From Oncomelania hupensis (Eukaryota > Mollusca > Gastropoda > Littorinimorpha > Pomatiopsidae), in NCBI GenBank assembly GCA_036898135.1, contig CM072512.1, positions 5,186,446 to 5,250,445 on the forward strand: DNA of 64,000 nt. Direction: 5' to 3'. Below the pieces are notes generated by a model. It saw only the letters and a program-made list of their open reading frames with translations. It had not been told where the DNA came from and ran no database searches. The position numbers and the translations under genes are program-made. Position 1 is the stretch's first letter. Each line of letters opens with the position of its first letter. Of the stretch, positions 44,659 to 57,723 are shown one piece after another.

Positions 44659-44870
44659 ATGTGTAAGTACTGTGCTGCGTTTGGATGCTCTAAATTGACG
44701 TATTTATGCAAAGAAAAGAACATTTCCTTTCATCGATTCCACTGAAAGAAGAATACTGTACGCAACTCTGGACGAATCAAATGTCTAATGTCTGATAATG
44801 ATTGCTGTAAAAGCACGAATGTGCTATGTTCAAAACATACAAATATCCCAAAATGTCGGTAAATTTCAAA
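44659..44870 (+). pseudogene. THAP zinc-finger fragment, broken
   Basis: From ATG at 44659 the frame reads MCKYCAAFGCSKLTYLC and then KNISFHRFH before a TGA. This matches the start of a THAP domain: CxxxxC spacing, then a SFHRF-type motif. The expected next part appears one frame over (LKEEYCTQLWTNQM), and an LCSKH motif comes back in the first frame near 44830. THAP domains are DNA-binding zinc fingers of host proteins and P-type transposases. The frame break and missing rest make this a remnant. Which source it came from cannot be told. Confidence 0.55.
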
Positions 44871-45449
44871 TTTTTAAGCAGCATTGGACTACACGCGAGC
44901 GAGCTAAAAGAAGCCATGACCGCTTTGCTATTCCCGCGCCACATGACCATGCCGCCGACTTGTGCATAGAGCCCGTTGAACATACATTGAGCACTGACCC
45001 TAGCTCGGCGACATTTTCGTCACATACACAGACAATGTTCCTTCTCGGCATCCTTGATAGCAATAATGGAGAAAGTACCCTTAATCGAGTTCCAGAGACA
45101 GCTAAGTTATGTCCATATTAAAATCAGAAATCGCTAATCAATGTATGACACTATTATGACCCCTATATCTCCGACAGTGTCAACCAGTATTAACACAACG
45201 CATGCTAAAGACTTGCAAAACACTCATAACTGATCCAGTTCCTCTTCCGTATGGCGAGACAACCTACATTGTATTGCACGACACATTTTAGACAGTCATA
45301 CTATGTTTTACAAACGTTTCCGCACATGGTAAATCTTCCTGAATGCAATGGGCTTCACTTGAACACAACGGCGTATCACTGTTGCACTATCAAAACAAGG
45401 TCAACTGTCTACCCTTCCACGTGAAATTCTATACCCCAAACAAGGATTT
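44871..45449. other. Unassigned sequence
   Basis: No gene recognised downstream of the THAP remnant. Confidence 0.4.
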
Positions 45450-45457
45450 GAGAGAGA

Positions 45458-45531
<74 letters not shown>
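45450..45531. repeat. (GA)n microsatellite
   Basis: About 40 GA units with one GT interruption. Confidence 0.95.
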
Positions 45532-47815
45532 ATGATTCTAACTGTTCTAAAGATCAGAGAAGAAGAAACCGCTCCACTTCAGAAACTTTACATAAACAAC
45601 TTTTCATAATAGTTTGCTATTGAGGACTTTAAAAACTAACCCCCTGCCAAATACTATCTACTCGTAGATGCAGGAACATCACATCCTTACTCGTTCCTTA
45701 CCTCATTAACATTCAATGCTACTGGTACTAAAGTCAACTTAATCAACTTAGCGCTGTTTCCTGCTCTGTGCGCTGTGTTACTGTAGTATACTCAATGGAT
45801 TCACTCTCAAAAGTGACAGCTATTGAGTAACTTAAAATGGGTCAACTTCTCGTCGTGTGCAGCTAATGACAACTTGGTCACCTCTGGCCAAACAACAGTA
45901 CAATTTCTATTATTACAGATTATTACAGATGTTGCGTCCGCCACTGAATCACCGTACCTCACACTTGCTAAGTCATCATAGTACTTCCCTCGTCAAAGCC
46001 ATCGTAGATAAACACCATGCATCGCGGAATTTATTTATTATGCCGCACCGTGAAAACAAATATCACATTCGTTTCTTATCCAATCATAACATCCAACAAC
46101 TATTGCACACATCTGTCACGACTGCTCGATGTTCTCAAAGATAACGCCACCTCGGAGAAGAACTTAACCCCCGCAACTCGACAGCTGAACCCTTATCAGG
46201 CGTAAACATATACAAAGACATGCTCCAGAGAAAACGCAAGTCGAATACCGCCTATCAGAATCTTATCTTATTGAAATTAAATACATGAGTGTTTTAAATA
46301 GCCTGTTTTTACAACTGCACTAAAGCCTCAAACACTCTTACTGAGCACTGAACCATTCCACTTGGTGTGTAATATCTGTATATTAAACAGTCATACTATA
46401 CTTTGTCCACAAGTTTAAATTACTTATTTCTTCGCAACAGCACCTGCATACAGCAAGTACACAAGCCACACAACATTGTCAACACGCCTCCAAAATTGTC
46501 AGCCACTACGCAGAAGATTAAATAACTAAACACAGTTTTGTGTGTGTGTGTGTTTTAGGTATTATGTCTGTACACAAAACTGTGATTTTAGAAGAATATC
46601 TTAACTTGTTTTCGTGTTCAGCCAATGACGACATCACTACCTCTCGCCAAACATAATTAGTTTTTATTCTTGGTCCATTGGAGACAACATGCTGGGCCTA
46701 ACTACAGTTACTCGCTGGGTCTCGATTCCCCTTTTGAACACATAGAGACGTAGACTGATTATAAACCGCAACTCTACGATGACAGATAGAACGAAGAAGA
46801 GATAGAAAGAGATGCCGCTTAATGGAACTTATACCTAAAAGTAAGGTACTGGTAAAGAAACGCAGGACAGTTGAGAAGAACAGAACTGATGTGCTGACAC
46901 AGTGGCTGACCAAATGATACTAATGACGACAAGGTCAATACTTACAACACCAACCACAAAAATTAAAAGCAAATCAGTTTTCAAAGAGTCTTTATCTTTG
47001 TTGCAGATAGCGGAACCCACTAAGTACTGTGAAAACGACGACAAGAGCACCAGATAAAGCTAAGCGTTAACGCTACAAGGACAAAAGCAGCACGGAATCC
47101 ACACACAATGCTGGACCTTAAATACAGAGTATCACAGCCTGCTGGATATTACGCCTAAAACTGAACCAAAGGACAGGCTCGTATGACAGATTATGGGTAC
47201 CTATACCTTAGAGCCTGGAGTATCTGGACTCCCACAGACTGTTGGGAAACAATATCTGCATACAGAGCCAGAAACTAGGGAATGTAAGCCTCATCCTTGG
47301 TTAACCGCGTTGGGGGAAACCATGATTTTTTGGTCTTCCACTGCCCTTTTGGCTAAGAGTTCCGGCAACAGGGCTTACATCTATGTGTCTCTACTACTCT
47401 GGGCGCCGAGAAGGTTAGATAAGAGATATTGACCAAGGACTTAAGGAGAATGGACCCTGAAGGTCAGGGGCAGTTAGACGGGCTGAAGAGTCCGAGAGAT
47501 GGACACAAGCTCTTTATGCACGGCAACCTCATACAGTAGGTCTTTGAGCTGGCTCTGACAGGGGCTTACAGAAGAGGATCATTCAATTTGCCCTGGATCA
47601 CCCAATGTAAACACGGACAATAAAAACGACCAAATCCAGTAAAAAAGAAAGAGAGACCTAAAAAAAAAAAACGCAATAAAACAAAGGGAGACAAGAAATA
47701 AAAGGGAGGAAAGATAAAAATAATAAGCTAAATGGTTGGGTGTAGATTAAATGTCGGTCAGTGCTCTATAATCTTCCTCGGTCTGCCTTTCAGGTTCTTG
47801 TATATCCCCCCACCC
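45532..47815. other. Non-coding interval with weak internal duplication
   Basis: No gene is recognised. CAGTCATACTAT and CAGCTAATGACAACTTGGTC/CAGCCAATGACGACATCACT-type phrases recur in the same order near 45290/45860 and 46385/46615, suggesting an old duplication. The stretch 47190-47600 has coding-like words in changing frames, possibly a decayed retroelement. Confidence 0.35.
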
Positions 47816-47817
47816 AT

Positions 47818-47835
47818 CACCTCTCTGTCTCTGTC

Positions 47836-47869
<34 letters not shown>

Positions 47870-47872
47870 CCC
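47818..47872. repeat. CT-rich low-complexity tract
   Basis: (CT)n with GT interruptions followed by C-rich sequence. Confidence 0.9.
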
Positions 47873-47879
47873 CCGCCCC

Positions 47880-49885
47880 CTCCTCAATGAAAGAAAGAAT
47901 AAATGAATGAACGAACGAACCCAATTTTACAAACAAATGTGAGTGAAATTGTCCAGCAGTCACAAGTAAATGATATAAAGATATCTCAGAAAACAGCATT
48001 TTACACATTCACAACCACCAATCGTGAACAAAACTCACTACACCATTTCTCAATGCAACTGTCAATTGTTGGTTGCTGCAATCTACATGTCAATGACCTC
48101 TAAACATACATTTCCTTGACTATTTCGTTAATTCAGCCCGTACGATAAAACTCCCGAAAACGCACACAACCACACTATTGGTACTACTGCATGGATATTT
48201 CGCTCTCGTATCCGTACCGATTCCGGTCACGTTGTAAGCGAAACCTCTCTGTGTTAGTCGTTGGAGCAAATCATACATCCTTCCTACTTCAGCGAAATGT
48301 TACTAGCAGCATCCGAAAGTAGAAACACTGCATTCCTTGTTTAAAATGGCTGCATGTTGATAAACAGTGCAACAGCTACGTTCCTTGTATCTCCCATGAT
48401 GTCCCGTCAAATGGAAAACCTAACGAAGAAAGACTTCACAGTGAGTACACTCAAGACTCTTGATTGTCTGTCATCATTTACCCTAAGTTTCTCTTCAGCA
48501 GTGTGCCAAAGAGCGAGCGTAACATTGAATTCCTGTCCTGTATTACAATTCATTCCCTCTCTCTCTCTCCCCCCTCTCTCTTTCTCCCCCTCTATCTCTC
48601 TCTCTCTCTCCCCCCCCCCCAATCTTCCTGTTGCATCAATAAGTCACCCACCCAGGCACACATCAGTACGCATTTACAATTTGACAGCCCACAACTTCCT
48701 CTTGGTAACAACATTGTCATTAAAAACAACACTGCGACTACTAGGTACTACTACTACTACTATTATTAATGCTACTACTAAACATAATGATTAACGCAAC
48801 GAAACATTTCCTGCAGTGTGTATTTGTACAGTTGTATAATTATGAACAACAAACGACGCACTTTCTACGCTGCGCACATAATAATCAAAAGGGAACCGTT
48901 GGAAAACCACTTAATGAATTTCAAAATCTCTCCAGCTCTGTCAGCCTCATCACTATCAACCATTCGTCTGGACACTTTAGTAGCCCAGTCTGGACACTTT
49001 AGTAGCCCAAATTATGCGCGCAAATTTCAAAGTGACCAATTCATTTCATAAACATACCCAAATAGATTCGTCAAAATCAACAAAATACAAACTAACATGA
49101 CACTAATATTATTAAACCGGTCAAATCGTTACAGCCTCTGTCGTAAATCTAACTAACCACTACATCCAATGTTAGCTTTTGTGGTCTCTGTATGTATTCC
49201 ATGGTATGCTTTCACTGTTTTCAGCAAAAAAATTATGCTTAAACCAACTATATGCAAACTCAATAGTCAGCATTACAGCGAAGAGAAATCATGGTCGATG
49301 GGCCGGAAGCTATTACATTCAAAGTATTTCAAAGACCCTGTTTAACATTTCTCCACAAAAACCTTAAACAATTAAACCATACTCTCTCCCTCCGTGTGCA
49401 ATAGGAACACGTGTGACACAAACCATGCAACATCACTTTAGGCTTATGAATGAAAACTGTAACCTGGAATGTTGGTTTCATGCTAAGAGCGTTATGATAT
49501 ACCGTTAGTAATCCAGCGCATCAAACATCCGTGGAGAAAAGTCCTTCCTAGTCCTATCTCTGTTGAATTAATGTGTGATGCTGGTAGCTGATACTCCCGT
49601 TTCATTTATTTCAGAAGACGAGATTAAACAAGGAATGTTAAATAACAGAGAATGACGGAGATAAAACACAGCAAACTAACAATGTTATCCATAGATGTAT
49701 AGTTCGCTAAACGCTTCATCAAGAGTCAAAAGCCCGCTCAACCATACAATACATTCCAACAACTCAGTTATTTAAAGCCTCGACTGATTTTGTTAATTCC
49801 CCGTCTCTAGACAATTGTAGGATTCCTCTTTGGGATGAACAGTAAACAACCGAGGTGTCGTCTGTGCTTACAACCTATTCCATCG
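47880..49885. other. Non-coding interval, small repeats only
   Basis: CT/C-rich tract at about 48560-48620, and a 22-bp unit (GTCTGGACACTTTAGTAGCC) present twice at 48966-49009. No gene. Confidence 0.45.
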
Positions 49886-49887
49886 CG

Positions 49888-49945
49888 CGAACGTTAAAGA
49901 TCCTGACGCTCATGTCCTAAACGGGAGAGCACCAGGAACACCAAT
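49888..49945 (+). mobile_element. SINE4 internal fragment
   Basis: TTAAAGATCCTGACGCTCAT and GTCCTAAACGGGAGAGCACC match the middle of the SINE4 copy at 29884-30284 in opposite orientation. Confidence 0.6.
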
Positions 49946-50075
49946 ACATCTAATACGCACTGTAGGTTCTATTCCTCCTCCCCTCTTTCCATCCATCCCT
50001 CTTGTCATGGTGGCGCTGCTGTTAAGGCCTGTCTTATTTAGAAGGTTTGTGGGGGTTCGCCAACCTTTTTTTTTT

Positions 50076-50268
50076 CCCGAGGTTCTCAGATCCCCAACCT
50101 AGATTCCCGAACGTCCGAGGTTCTCAGATCCCCAACCTAGATTCCCGAACGTCCGAGGTTCTCAGATCCCCAACCTAGATTCCCGAACGTCCGAGGTTCT
50201 CAGATCCCCAACCTAGATTCCCGAACGTCCGAGGTTCTCAGATCCCCAACCTAGATTCCCGAACGTCC
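50076..50268. repeat. 38-bp minisatellite, 5 copies
   Basis: The unit runs CCGAGGTTCTCAGATCCCCA then ACCTAGATTCCCGAACGT. By eye identical copies. It is unrelated to the 38-bp repeat at 40352. Confidence 0.93.
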
Positions 50269-50404
50269 ACGAACCATCCAAGACTGGCGGCTCGTACATT
50301 TCGCCCGCGTTGGGTGAGACCAATACAAAATTATAGTTCAATGCTGAAATGACAGCTTAGGCATGCTTTATACAAAACTTTAACCACAAATAAATGTGTT
50401 GAAA

Positions 50405-50628
50405 CTTTGAAACTTTTTTTAAAATTAGGGATACAGATTTTAGACTAATTAATAAGTCTAATCTTCCAATCTGTCCCTTAAAAAGTAACATAGTAAGGAA
50501 CCTTTAACATTAACTTGGAAATCATATAAATCACACTCACACACATGCACACACAACATCCAACGAACATCTTCATTATTATCTTTAAACAATTTTATGC
50601 AACCACTCCCCTCCTTATCACTCACCTT

Positions 50629-50703
<75 letters not shown>
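50405..50703 (+). repeat. Repeat R, with (AAT)n tail
   Basis: Forward copy of the family at 21485: AATTAGGGATACAGATTTTA, AATCTTCCAATCTGTCCCTT and AAACAATTTTATG, ending CTCACCTTTATAATAATAAT and a long (AAT)n tail. The terminal microsatellite tail is typical of a retroposed element, but no promoter boxes are evident. Confidence 0.65.
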
Positions 50704-50705
<2 letters not shown>

Positions 50706-52570
50706 TAATAAATAATAAAAATAATTACATGAAAATTGTATTATCATATTAAAATACCACTTTTATAATGAATTGTGCAAATTTTACATAGGTTATATTA
50801 GAAAGAAAATATCGTGTTGCAATGTTTACACTCCAGAGGAAGAGAGTTCCATACAGCAGCTCCATTAAATGAGGTTAACCAAACAAACCAACCAAAAACG
50901 ATAGAGCTCTTGCTATTTCAACTACCACGCCCCCTTGTCTTTGTCTCCACACTTCAGCCTTGTACAACCTTTGGCAAAATCTCATTATGGGGACTTGATT
51001 AACATAAACATCACAGTGGCCTATTCACAAGAAAAAAAAAAGGCACAAACTAAGCTATTTCAAGGCTTTGGGAGGGGGAGAGAGAGAGAGGAGAGGGTAG
51101 AGAGAGAAAGGAGAGAGATAGAATGAAATGTAATGCCTGGTGGTCGGGATCACTGCTGACTGAATAGATTTGTGTTGAAGGATAACAACAACTAACAGTC
51201 CACGAAGCCACTGGTGCGCACAACAGCTGTTGTTTATTCCCCGTTTTCATTGAAAGCAAGCGAATTACATTGCACTGTGGTGCAAAACTACTGCTGACAC
51301 AAGACTCGCGTTCACCCGCTACTAGTGAATTCCTGGGTAGCCAGATCTCAAATGAGCAAGCCCAATCTTATAAAACAACAGCACTGTACGCTGCCCTCAC
51401 AATTACACCTAAAAGGCAAGGCCATGTTTGAGCGAGAGGTTAAGCCTCAAACTTGCGTTAGATCGACAGTCGTTCACTACCCTCACCTTAAACCATTTAC
51501 AATGATCACAGGACCACCCAAAAACAACAACAACAACAACAAAACCAACTCGTAATCCAATAGTGTAATATATTGAAAGCTACTTTACTATCAACTTCTG
51601 TTGTGAAGTCTTGTTTTGTCGTCTCTCGGGTTTTGTGCGCCTGAAGAATAACTTAGCTCCAGCATTTCCATTGTGTGGTTTTGTCTTGTTTTTGGTGGAC
51701 TTGAACATTCTTTTGGCTTATGTACACATTTGTTTCTCGTTATAGTTACTTCAGGAAGAAGTCACTGCGGCACACTTCATTCCCACAACGAAAGCATCTG
51801 GCTAAAAGTCTGAACTCAAGTAGCTGACAGCAACTACTGTTTCTCACTTTTAAAGGCTGCACTCCAATGTCACAAACCAAAATCTGTTAAAATCACCAGA
51901 ACACCTAATCCAAACATTAATACCATTAGCAAAAGTAACGCGCAATACATCAAAACTGAATTAAATATTACTCCAATGAAGGCAGCGTCCCAATCTCAAC
52001 CCAAAAACTGTTTACTATTTTTTTTTTAAACTTTGTGTTCCAGTATCAAACATCGTCCATCTACAAACAACAGCAACAATAACAAACTAATCCAAAACCT
52101 CATAAATGATCAACACAGCGAAATGGCCACGTGTATTTGACACTAATTGACCAAACTCAAACCACGAACAGCAGAGAAAGGGATATACATAGATCTGTCC
52201 TATCATCCCCTCATTCTCCATTGGATATCATCTAATAAATAACTCCATTCCCAATCCTTTGGGCGAAACAACCACTGCATGCTGTTCACACACAACTGCT
52301 GGTTTCACAAATGAGGATGTTGTTACAAAGTGCACAAAGTTGGCGTACAAAAAAAAGCGAGGTTCAAACCGTTCAATCTTGCGCAGGCAGCTGGCTTCCA
52401 CACTGAACTGGGTGGGGGTCGTTTCCTCCGTCGCCTCTTGCTCTGTCGTCCAACCACGTTCACTTTGCAAAGCTCCGCAAACCACGCGGCCGCCAAATTA
52501 AAGAAAGGGAGGAACACACGGAGGGAAAAAAAAGAGGTAGAGAAGGGGACCACAGAGGGGAGGGGGAGGG
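50704..52570. other. Non-coding interval, nothing recognised
   Basis: GA-rich patch at 51073-51120. Short frames only. 52260-52500 is G/C-richer with open stretches on both strands but without splice signals that I trust. Confidence 0.45.
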
Positions 52571-52573
52571 GGA

Positions 52574-52574
<1 letters not shown>

Positions 52575-52648
<74 letters not shown>
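52575..52648. repeat. (GA)n microsatellite
   Basis: About 36 GA units. Confidence 0.95.
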
Positions 52649-52651
<3 letters not shown>

Positions 52652-52705
52652 GCAAATGTAAGTGTCTGTCTTGCGTTTGTCTGTCTGAGGAACAGCCTAG
52701 CTAGG

Positions 52706-53172
52706 AATCCTATCCTATCCCGTAACTCGGAGGTTGTAGGGGCACCACAGATGTTCGTTTAACCAGCGTACTCCATCTTTCTCTGTCCTCAGAAACCCTG
52801 ATGGCTTCGCTCAGTGTCAAACCAGTCCATTCTCGAATGTTGTCCTCCCACCTCTTTTTTTGTCTCCCTCTTCTTCTGCCTCCTTGCACCGTGCCTTGCA
52901 GGATGGTCTTTGCAAGGCTCTGTTGACGTGGCCATACCATCGGAGTTTCCGTTTCTTCACCACTGTGAGCAGGTCATCGTGTTGTCCAATGGCTTGTGTG
53001 ATGTTCTGTCGGACTTCGTCGTTGGTGATGTGCTGGGTATAGGAAATGCCCAGAAATCTTCTGTAGCACCTCATCTCCATGCTTTGTATTTTTCGTTGTA
53101 GATCTGCTGTGAGGGTCCATGTTTCGCAAGCGTATAGGAAGATTGAGATAACAAGGGAGCGCAGCAGTCTTA
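52706..53172 (-). mobile_element. LINE-A 3' end, longest copy
   Basis: The minus strand encodes the LINE-A C-terminus: YACETWTL, RRFLGISYTQHITNDEV, IGQHDDLLTVVKKRKLRWYG, then in a shifted frame GRRRGRQKKRWEDNIREW and PPSYGIG. The tail is a short CCTATCCTATCC on the plus strand. It has the short AACAGAGCCTTGCAAAG variant also present at 57900. The frame break near 52920 makes it a pseudogene. Confidence 0.85.
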
Positions 53173-53297
53173 CCTAACTAGGAAACCTGCATCGTATTGT
53201 TTGGTCTTGTCTTGTTTACATTAGAATTATCTAAGTGCAATCATCCAATTGTTTCTCATTACTGTGAAATCTGAATGTTAGCAGTTTTGGGGTTGTA

Positions 53298-53358
53298 TTC
53301 CTTCTTCCTATACTCTTGCGAAACATGGACCCTCACAGCTGACCTACAACGACGAAAA
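53298..53358 (+). mobile_element. LINE-A fragment, opposite orientation
   Basis: CTATACTCTTGCGAAACATG, GACCCTCACAGCTGACCTAC and AACGACGAAAA match the upstream part of LINE-A. It faces away from the copy at 52706-53172, whose 5' edge is only about 125 bp off. Confidence 0.7.
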
Positions 53359-53399
53359 GGGTAGGGGTAAAGGTTAGGATAAGGGTACTGAAAGGGTAC

Positions 53400-53704
53400 A
53401 GATAGCTCCCAGCTGTTTGGTGGCCTTTGACACAGTGGCCTCCTTGCAAGCCTCGAGGACTTTCTTTCTCCCCTCAGCTGAGGACCTTTTCGAGGTCGAC
53501 AACTTTTATTTTCCTTTCTTTGTGAGCTTGAGGGGCCTTTCCTTTCTTCATACGGCTGAGGACCTTCTATAATTATGTTTGAGGGGAATGTGGCATTCCG
53601 TACACAAGCTGGAATGAAGGGACCTTTCTTTTCAAGCTGTCCGTACGGCGCGTGGCTTGATAAATGAAAGGAAACTTCATTTTGTTCACACTCGCTGGTC
53701 GAGA
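53400..53704 (-). other. Candidate exon after pyrimidine-rich acceptor
   Basis: The minus strand has a long CT tract, CACACGTTTCTCTTTTACAG, and then an open segment (STSECEQNEVSFHLSSHAPY, later EGPQPYEERKGPSSSQRK). A second frame reads KVLEACKEATVSKATKQLGA further on. No good donor was located, and recurring CTCAGC/GAGGACCTT phrases suggest internal repeats. Product unknown, possibly not a gene. Confidence 0.2.
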
Positions 53705-53719
53705 CTGTAAAAGAGAAAC

Positions 53720-53800
53720 GTGTGCGCAAGTGAGGGAGAGAGAGAAAGCGTGAGAGACAGAGAGAGAGACAGACAGAGAGAGCCTGAGAGAGAGACAGAG
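53720..53800. repeat. GA-rich low-complexity tract
   Basis: Imperfect GAGAGACAGA repeats. Confidence 0.85.
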
Positions 53801-54059
53801 ACATGGACAGAGTCTTTCTATTTCTACAAGCAGACGTTATCTTTATTATATTCCTTGTATCGTCTGTACCTTTTTATCGAGCAGTCATGTTTTTACAGTC
53901 CCACACACACACCACCGCTTTACCACGTTATCTTCAACTAGCTAGACCACTGTACTCATCATCACTAATAGCGGTCATCAAGTCAGTTCCAAATAATAAT
54001 AAAGGAGAAAAAAAAATACAGACGCACAATGTTACTGCAAAACACACCGAAAATTGCAA

Positions 54060-54330
54060 TCGTTGATCAATGCTATTTTTAAACACACCTAAACAATACG
54101 AGGCTCACCTAACAGTAAAACCAAAACACACCAAGAACATGCAAGATATGACCAAAGATATTCCAAAACATACCAAAACATGCCAGATCTGACGGTATTT
54201 CAAAACACACCAAGACGATGCAAGATCTGACCAAAGGTATTGCAAAAGACACCGAGAACACGCAAGATCTGACCAACGCCATTTCAAAACACAAACACAG
54301 AATGCAAAAGTCGAATCAACGTTTTGTTTC
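54060..54330. repeat. Diverged tandem repeat, about 50-bp unit
   Basis: Five or so copies share CAAAACACACCAAGA, GCAAGATCTGACCAA and GTATT blocks with about 50-bp spacing. Confidence 0.75.
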
Positions 54331-56570
54331 AAAACACGTCGTAAAAAAGCGAAGTCTTACAGACTGTTGTCGAAAATGTCTACTAAAAAGGGCAGGTCTG
54401 GGCAAAAGCCCCGTATAGATGGGAAATGCAAAGTTTAAGCAGAGGTATTTCTGTCTGTCATTTTGCCTCTTACTGGAGGCGACGCAGGGAGGGTTGATGT
54501 CCCAATAAATGCCTGTGGCCTTGCAAAGGATCAAAAACAAATCCTCAGGACCAGGACCAAACATGGGGAAAGAAGGTGGAGGCCGCGTCTGGATACATGA
54601 CAAGAGGTTAAAGTGCCCAAAGCTCACACATTTCAGCGTCACAGATTCTTTTCAAATTCACAGTCAGTGTCGTCCCACCAAACAAATGTCACTTTTTTTT
54701 TCTTCTTCGAAAGTACGGTTTTCATATAAATAGATACATTTATTTGTTTAGGTTTGTGATAAAAGCATCAAGGTTCATTCTAAACATAGCACCGCAGCCA
54801 AAAGCGGGTATGGTAGGAACAGTTGGTTATTTGCATAAACAAGGAACAGGTCGCCTAAACTTCAAAGCTTAGCGGTGGTCGGTTTGGCCAACGATTACCC
54901 ATTTTATCATCTTGTACTATGACAACAATGCGATTGACCAAGTAAACACGTTGTCACACACAAAATTAAAATAACCACCCTATATACTGTGGCCCTTGCA
55001 GAAAATAAAGGTTGGCGTATAAAGAAACACACATGTATAGCCTTGAGCAGCTCTTGAGCTGGAAACGCGCTACGTAAAAACGATGAAATAGAGAACACAA
55101 ATACACATGCTCGCACGCACACGCACGTACACACATTCTGGAACTTGTAACAAAACGCCAATAGTACTGAGGTGAAACGTACATTTAAATACATTAGTAA
55201 GTGATGTTGGGAACAATGTGAAAAAGGTAGGAGAAGAACTCAACACTGAATATATACTACTCAAAATAATTGAAGGGCCACTCTCATATTTCATTTAGTT
55301 TAATTATTTTTTGTTGCTATCAATCGCTATCGCTTATATTGCTTATTTCAAAACTTATCTTGTACAGTAACATTCTAGACAATCTTATTCTGACAAGTAA
55401 TCACATGTGTGAGTTTTAAACTTTCTGCACTGAGTTGAAAAACAAACCCAATTTTTACAAAAAATGACCCTAATTTACTGTTGTCTTGCTAATAAAGCAA
55501 AATTTTCAACATTATAAAGTGATTTGCACGCGAAAGGCTTGCATTTTCTGAGTTCAGTTCAACAATCGGTGCTTTTTTCTGGGTATAAATGGCAGCGCTT
55601 TTGCTTCTTTTGAAGTTTCTAACCATGCATCTGATTTAAAGAGAGACCCATATGTCCAAGTGGCCCTTGTATTATTTTGAGTAGTATATATATATATGTA
55701 TATAATATATATGCATACATATATAATCGTTAGCAGGTGAAATGCCTGGGTAATAAAGCTAGTAAACTGTAGGCGATATACCGCTGCAGGCAATAACATC
55801 TCGTGTTGTAATGAATTCACTCAGCTCACACCATGCAGCATCCTGCCAACGTTGCAGTTCATTAAAACATACCACCCAGTTATTATTGATTATGCTTATA
55901 ATGTTATTCACAAAATGGGGGGTGGGGGGTAAGCTACCAGACGTGGGTAGGAGGCAGGAGAGTGAGAGGGGGTGGGGAGGGGTAGGAGAGAAGGGAGAGA
56001 GAGAGAAAGGAGGGTGGTGGAGAGTGAGGAGGGAAACAGAGAAGGGCGGGGGGGGGGAAATAGGGTGGATAAAAACACAAACCATTTACCAACAACAAGC
56101 ATGTCAAACTGCCAATTTACAATAATAACCTTCTCAGGTCAAGAACGACCATCCAAGTATAAACACCCATGTAGAAACGTGACATGCACGGTACCACACA
56201 AAACACACATCAACCATCTACCTAAATGGTTCGGGTAGTTTGTAAACAATGAATGCAAATGGCCTACACCCGTGTACCGGTTCGCCCCAGAGATAACAAA
56301 CCGTTCAAGCGAAGAAGAAAAGACAGACAATCAGGTTTTACTGTACCGCAAAATGCTTAACAATGGGTGTGTGTGGGCGGCGGGGAAGGTCCGGGAAATG
56401 CTGTTCAGCTTCAAACAACAGCCAAAACACTTCACCACGCTGTCTAAATCACTCCACTAACAAACAGAACAAGAGGAAAAAGCAGGAGGAGGACGAAAAG
56501 GAGAACAGGAAGAAGAAGCAGCAGCAGAAGAAGAAATGAATAAACGTTGAAAGTTTAACGTCGACACCCA
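54331..56570. other. Non-coding interval, nothing recognised
   Basis: Includes an (AT)n stretch at 55685-55725 and G/GA-rich tract at 55915-56060. A minus-strand frame at 54316-54642 has no recognised product. Confidence 0.45.
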
Positions 56571-56575
56571 TCATT

Positions 56576-56576
56576 C

Positions 56577-56659
<83 letters not shown>
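56576..56659. repeat. (GAT)n microsatellite
   Basis: About 28 GAT units. Confidence 0.95.
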
Positions 56660-56664
56660 ATTAA

Positions 56665-57720
56665 TGGTGAGAGAATGGGAGGAGGAAGGAGAGAAAGAAA
56701 GGAGATGAAGAAGAAAAAAAAAAGAGGAAAATCTGACCAACGGTAACCCATTGAGTCATAAAAGAGCAGAAAATTCGCCTTCACCAGGGGTGGCCATCTT
56801 AACTGACCCACACAGAACACTGGAGACCACACGATGAGCCAAGCCTTTCTACGTTTCTCGCGCTATACACATGGTTCATACTCAGCTCAGCAAGGCAAAA
56901 TACCTTGTGTGAAAAATGGCCGTTACAAACGCCGCATCCATCTGACCATCTTACGCCACAAACCTGGCGTATTTTAAGCTGTGAGACCGAAAATGTGGCC
57001 TCGTCCACTCCACCATATTACAAAAAAGAAGGCGGCTTGGACATATTTCATTTTGTAATTCAATCCAATGTTTTATTCCAACGGCTGTTTTTCAAAGGAA
57101 TATTGAAATATATTTAAATGTCCTTCCGTCACACGGGACATCGTTTTGTGTCCATTTACAATACAAGACAAGACAACAGAGCACAGCACAGCACAGCCTT
57201 GTGGTCCGAGTCTAAAACAGAACTTTGCCTTTGGTTCGCAATGGATGCATGTCAGAAAAGCCTATCAGGAAAAGACACTACGGCAGAACTTGTATAGTAG
57301 CACCCAGAACTAGGTCCAAATAGTTTTTATGGAGCCTTCATCCCTAGCAGTAATAATCCACGGGTATGTGGGTGATTGCTTGCTTGGTTTATTAATATCT
57401 TTTTCATCTACAGAATATGATGCACTCACTCACACACATACACACGCACATGACACCTACAACAATCTAACTATCGATGCGTGTCCGAAAAGACGATCGG
57501 TAAAATGGTCACAAGAATTTGTCCAGCGGCTTGTCAGTCAAGTACTGTCCTCCACCCTGGACACAGGGAGATTCCCAAGCTGACAATGGTCACCGCCAGG
57601 ACGCGAAAGACAAGGCTTTTGTAACGGTCGGACCCAACATGTCATACACAATTCACTTCGTCTTCTTCGTAGTCGACTTGTTTTAGTGAATCGTGCTATA
57701 TTCCATAGGTAAGGCTGCTG
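56665..57720. other. Non-coding interval, nothing recognised
   Basis: No gene or matched repeat. Short ACAAG/GCACA repeats lie near 57160-57197. Confidence 0.45.
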
Positions 57721-57723
57721 CGC

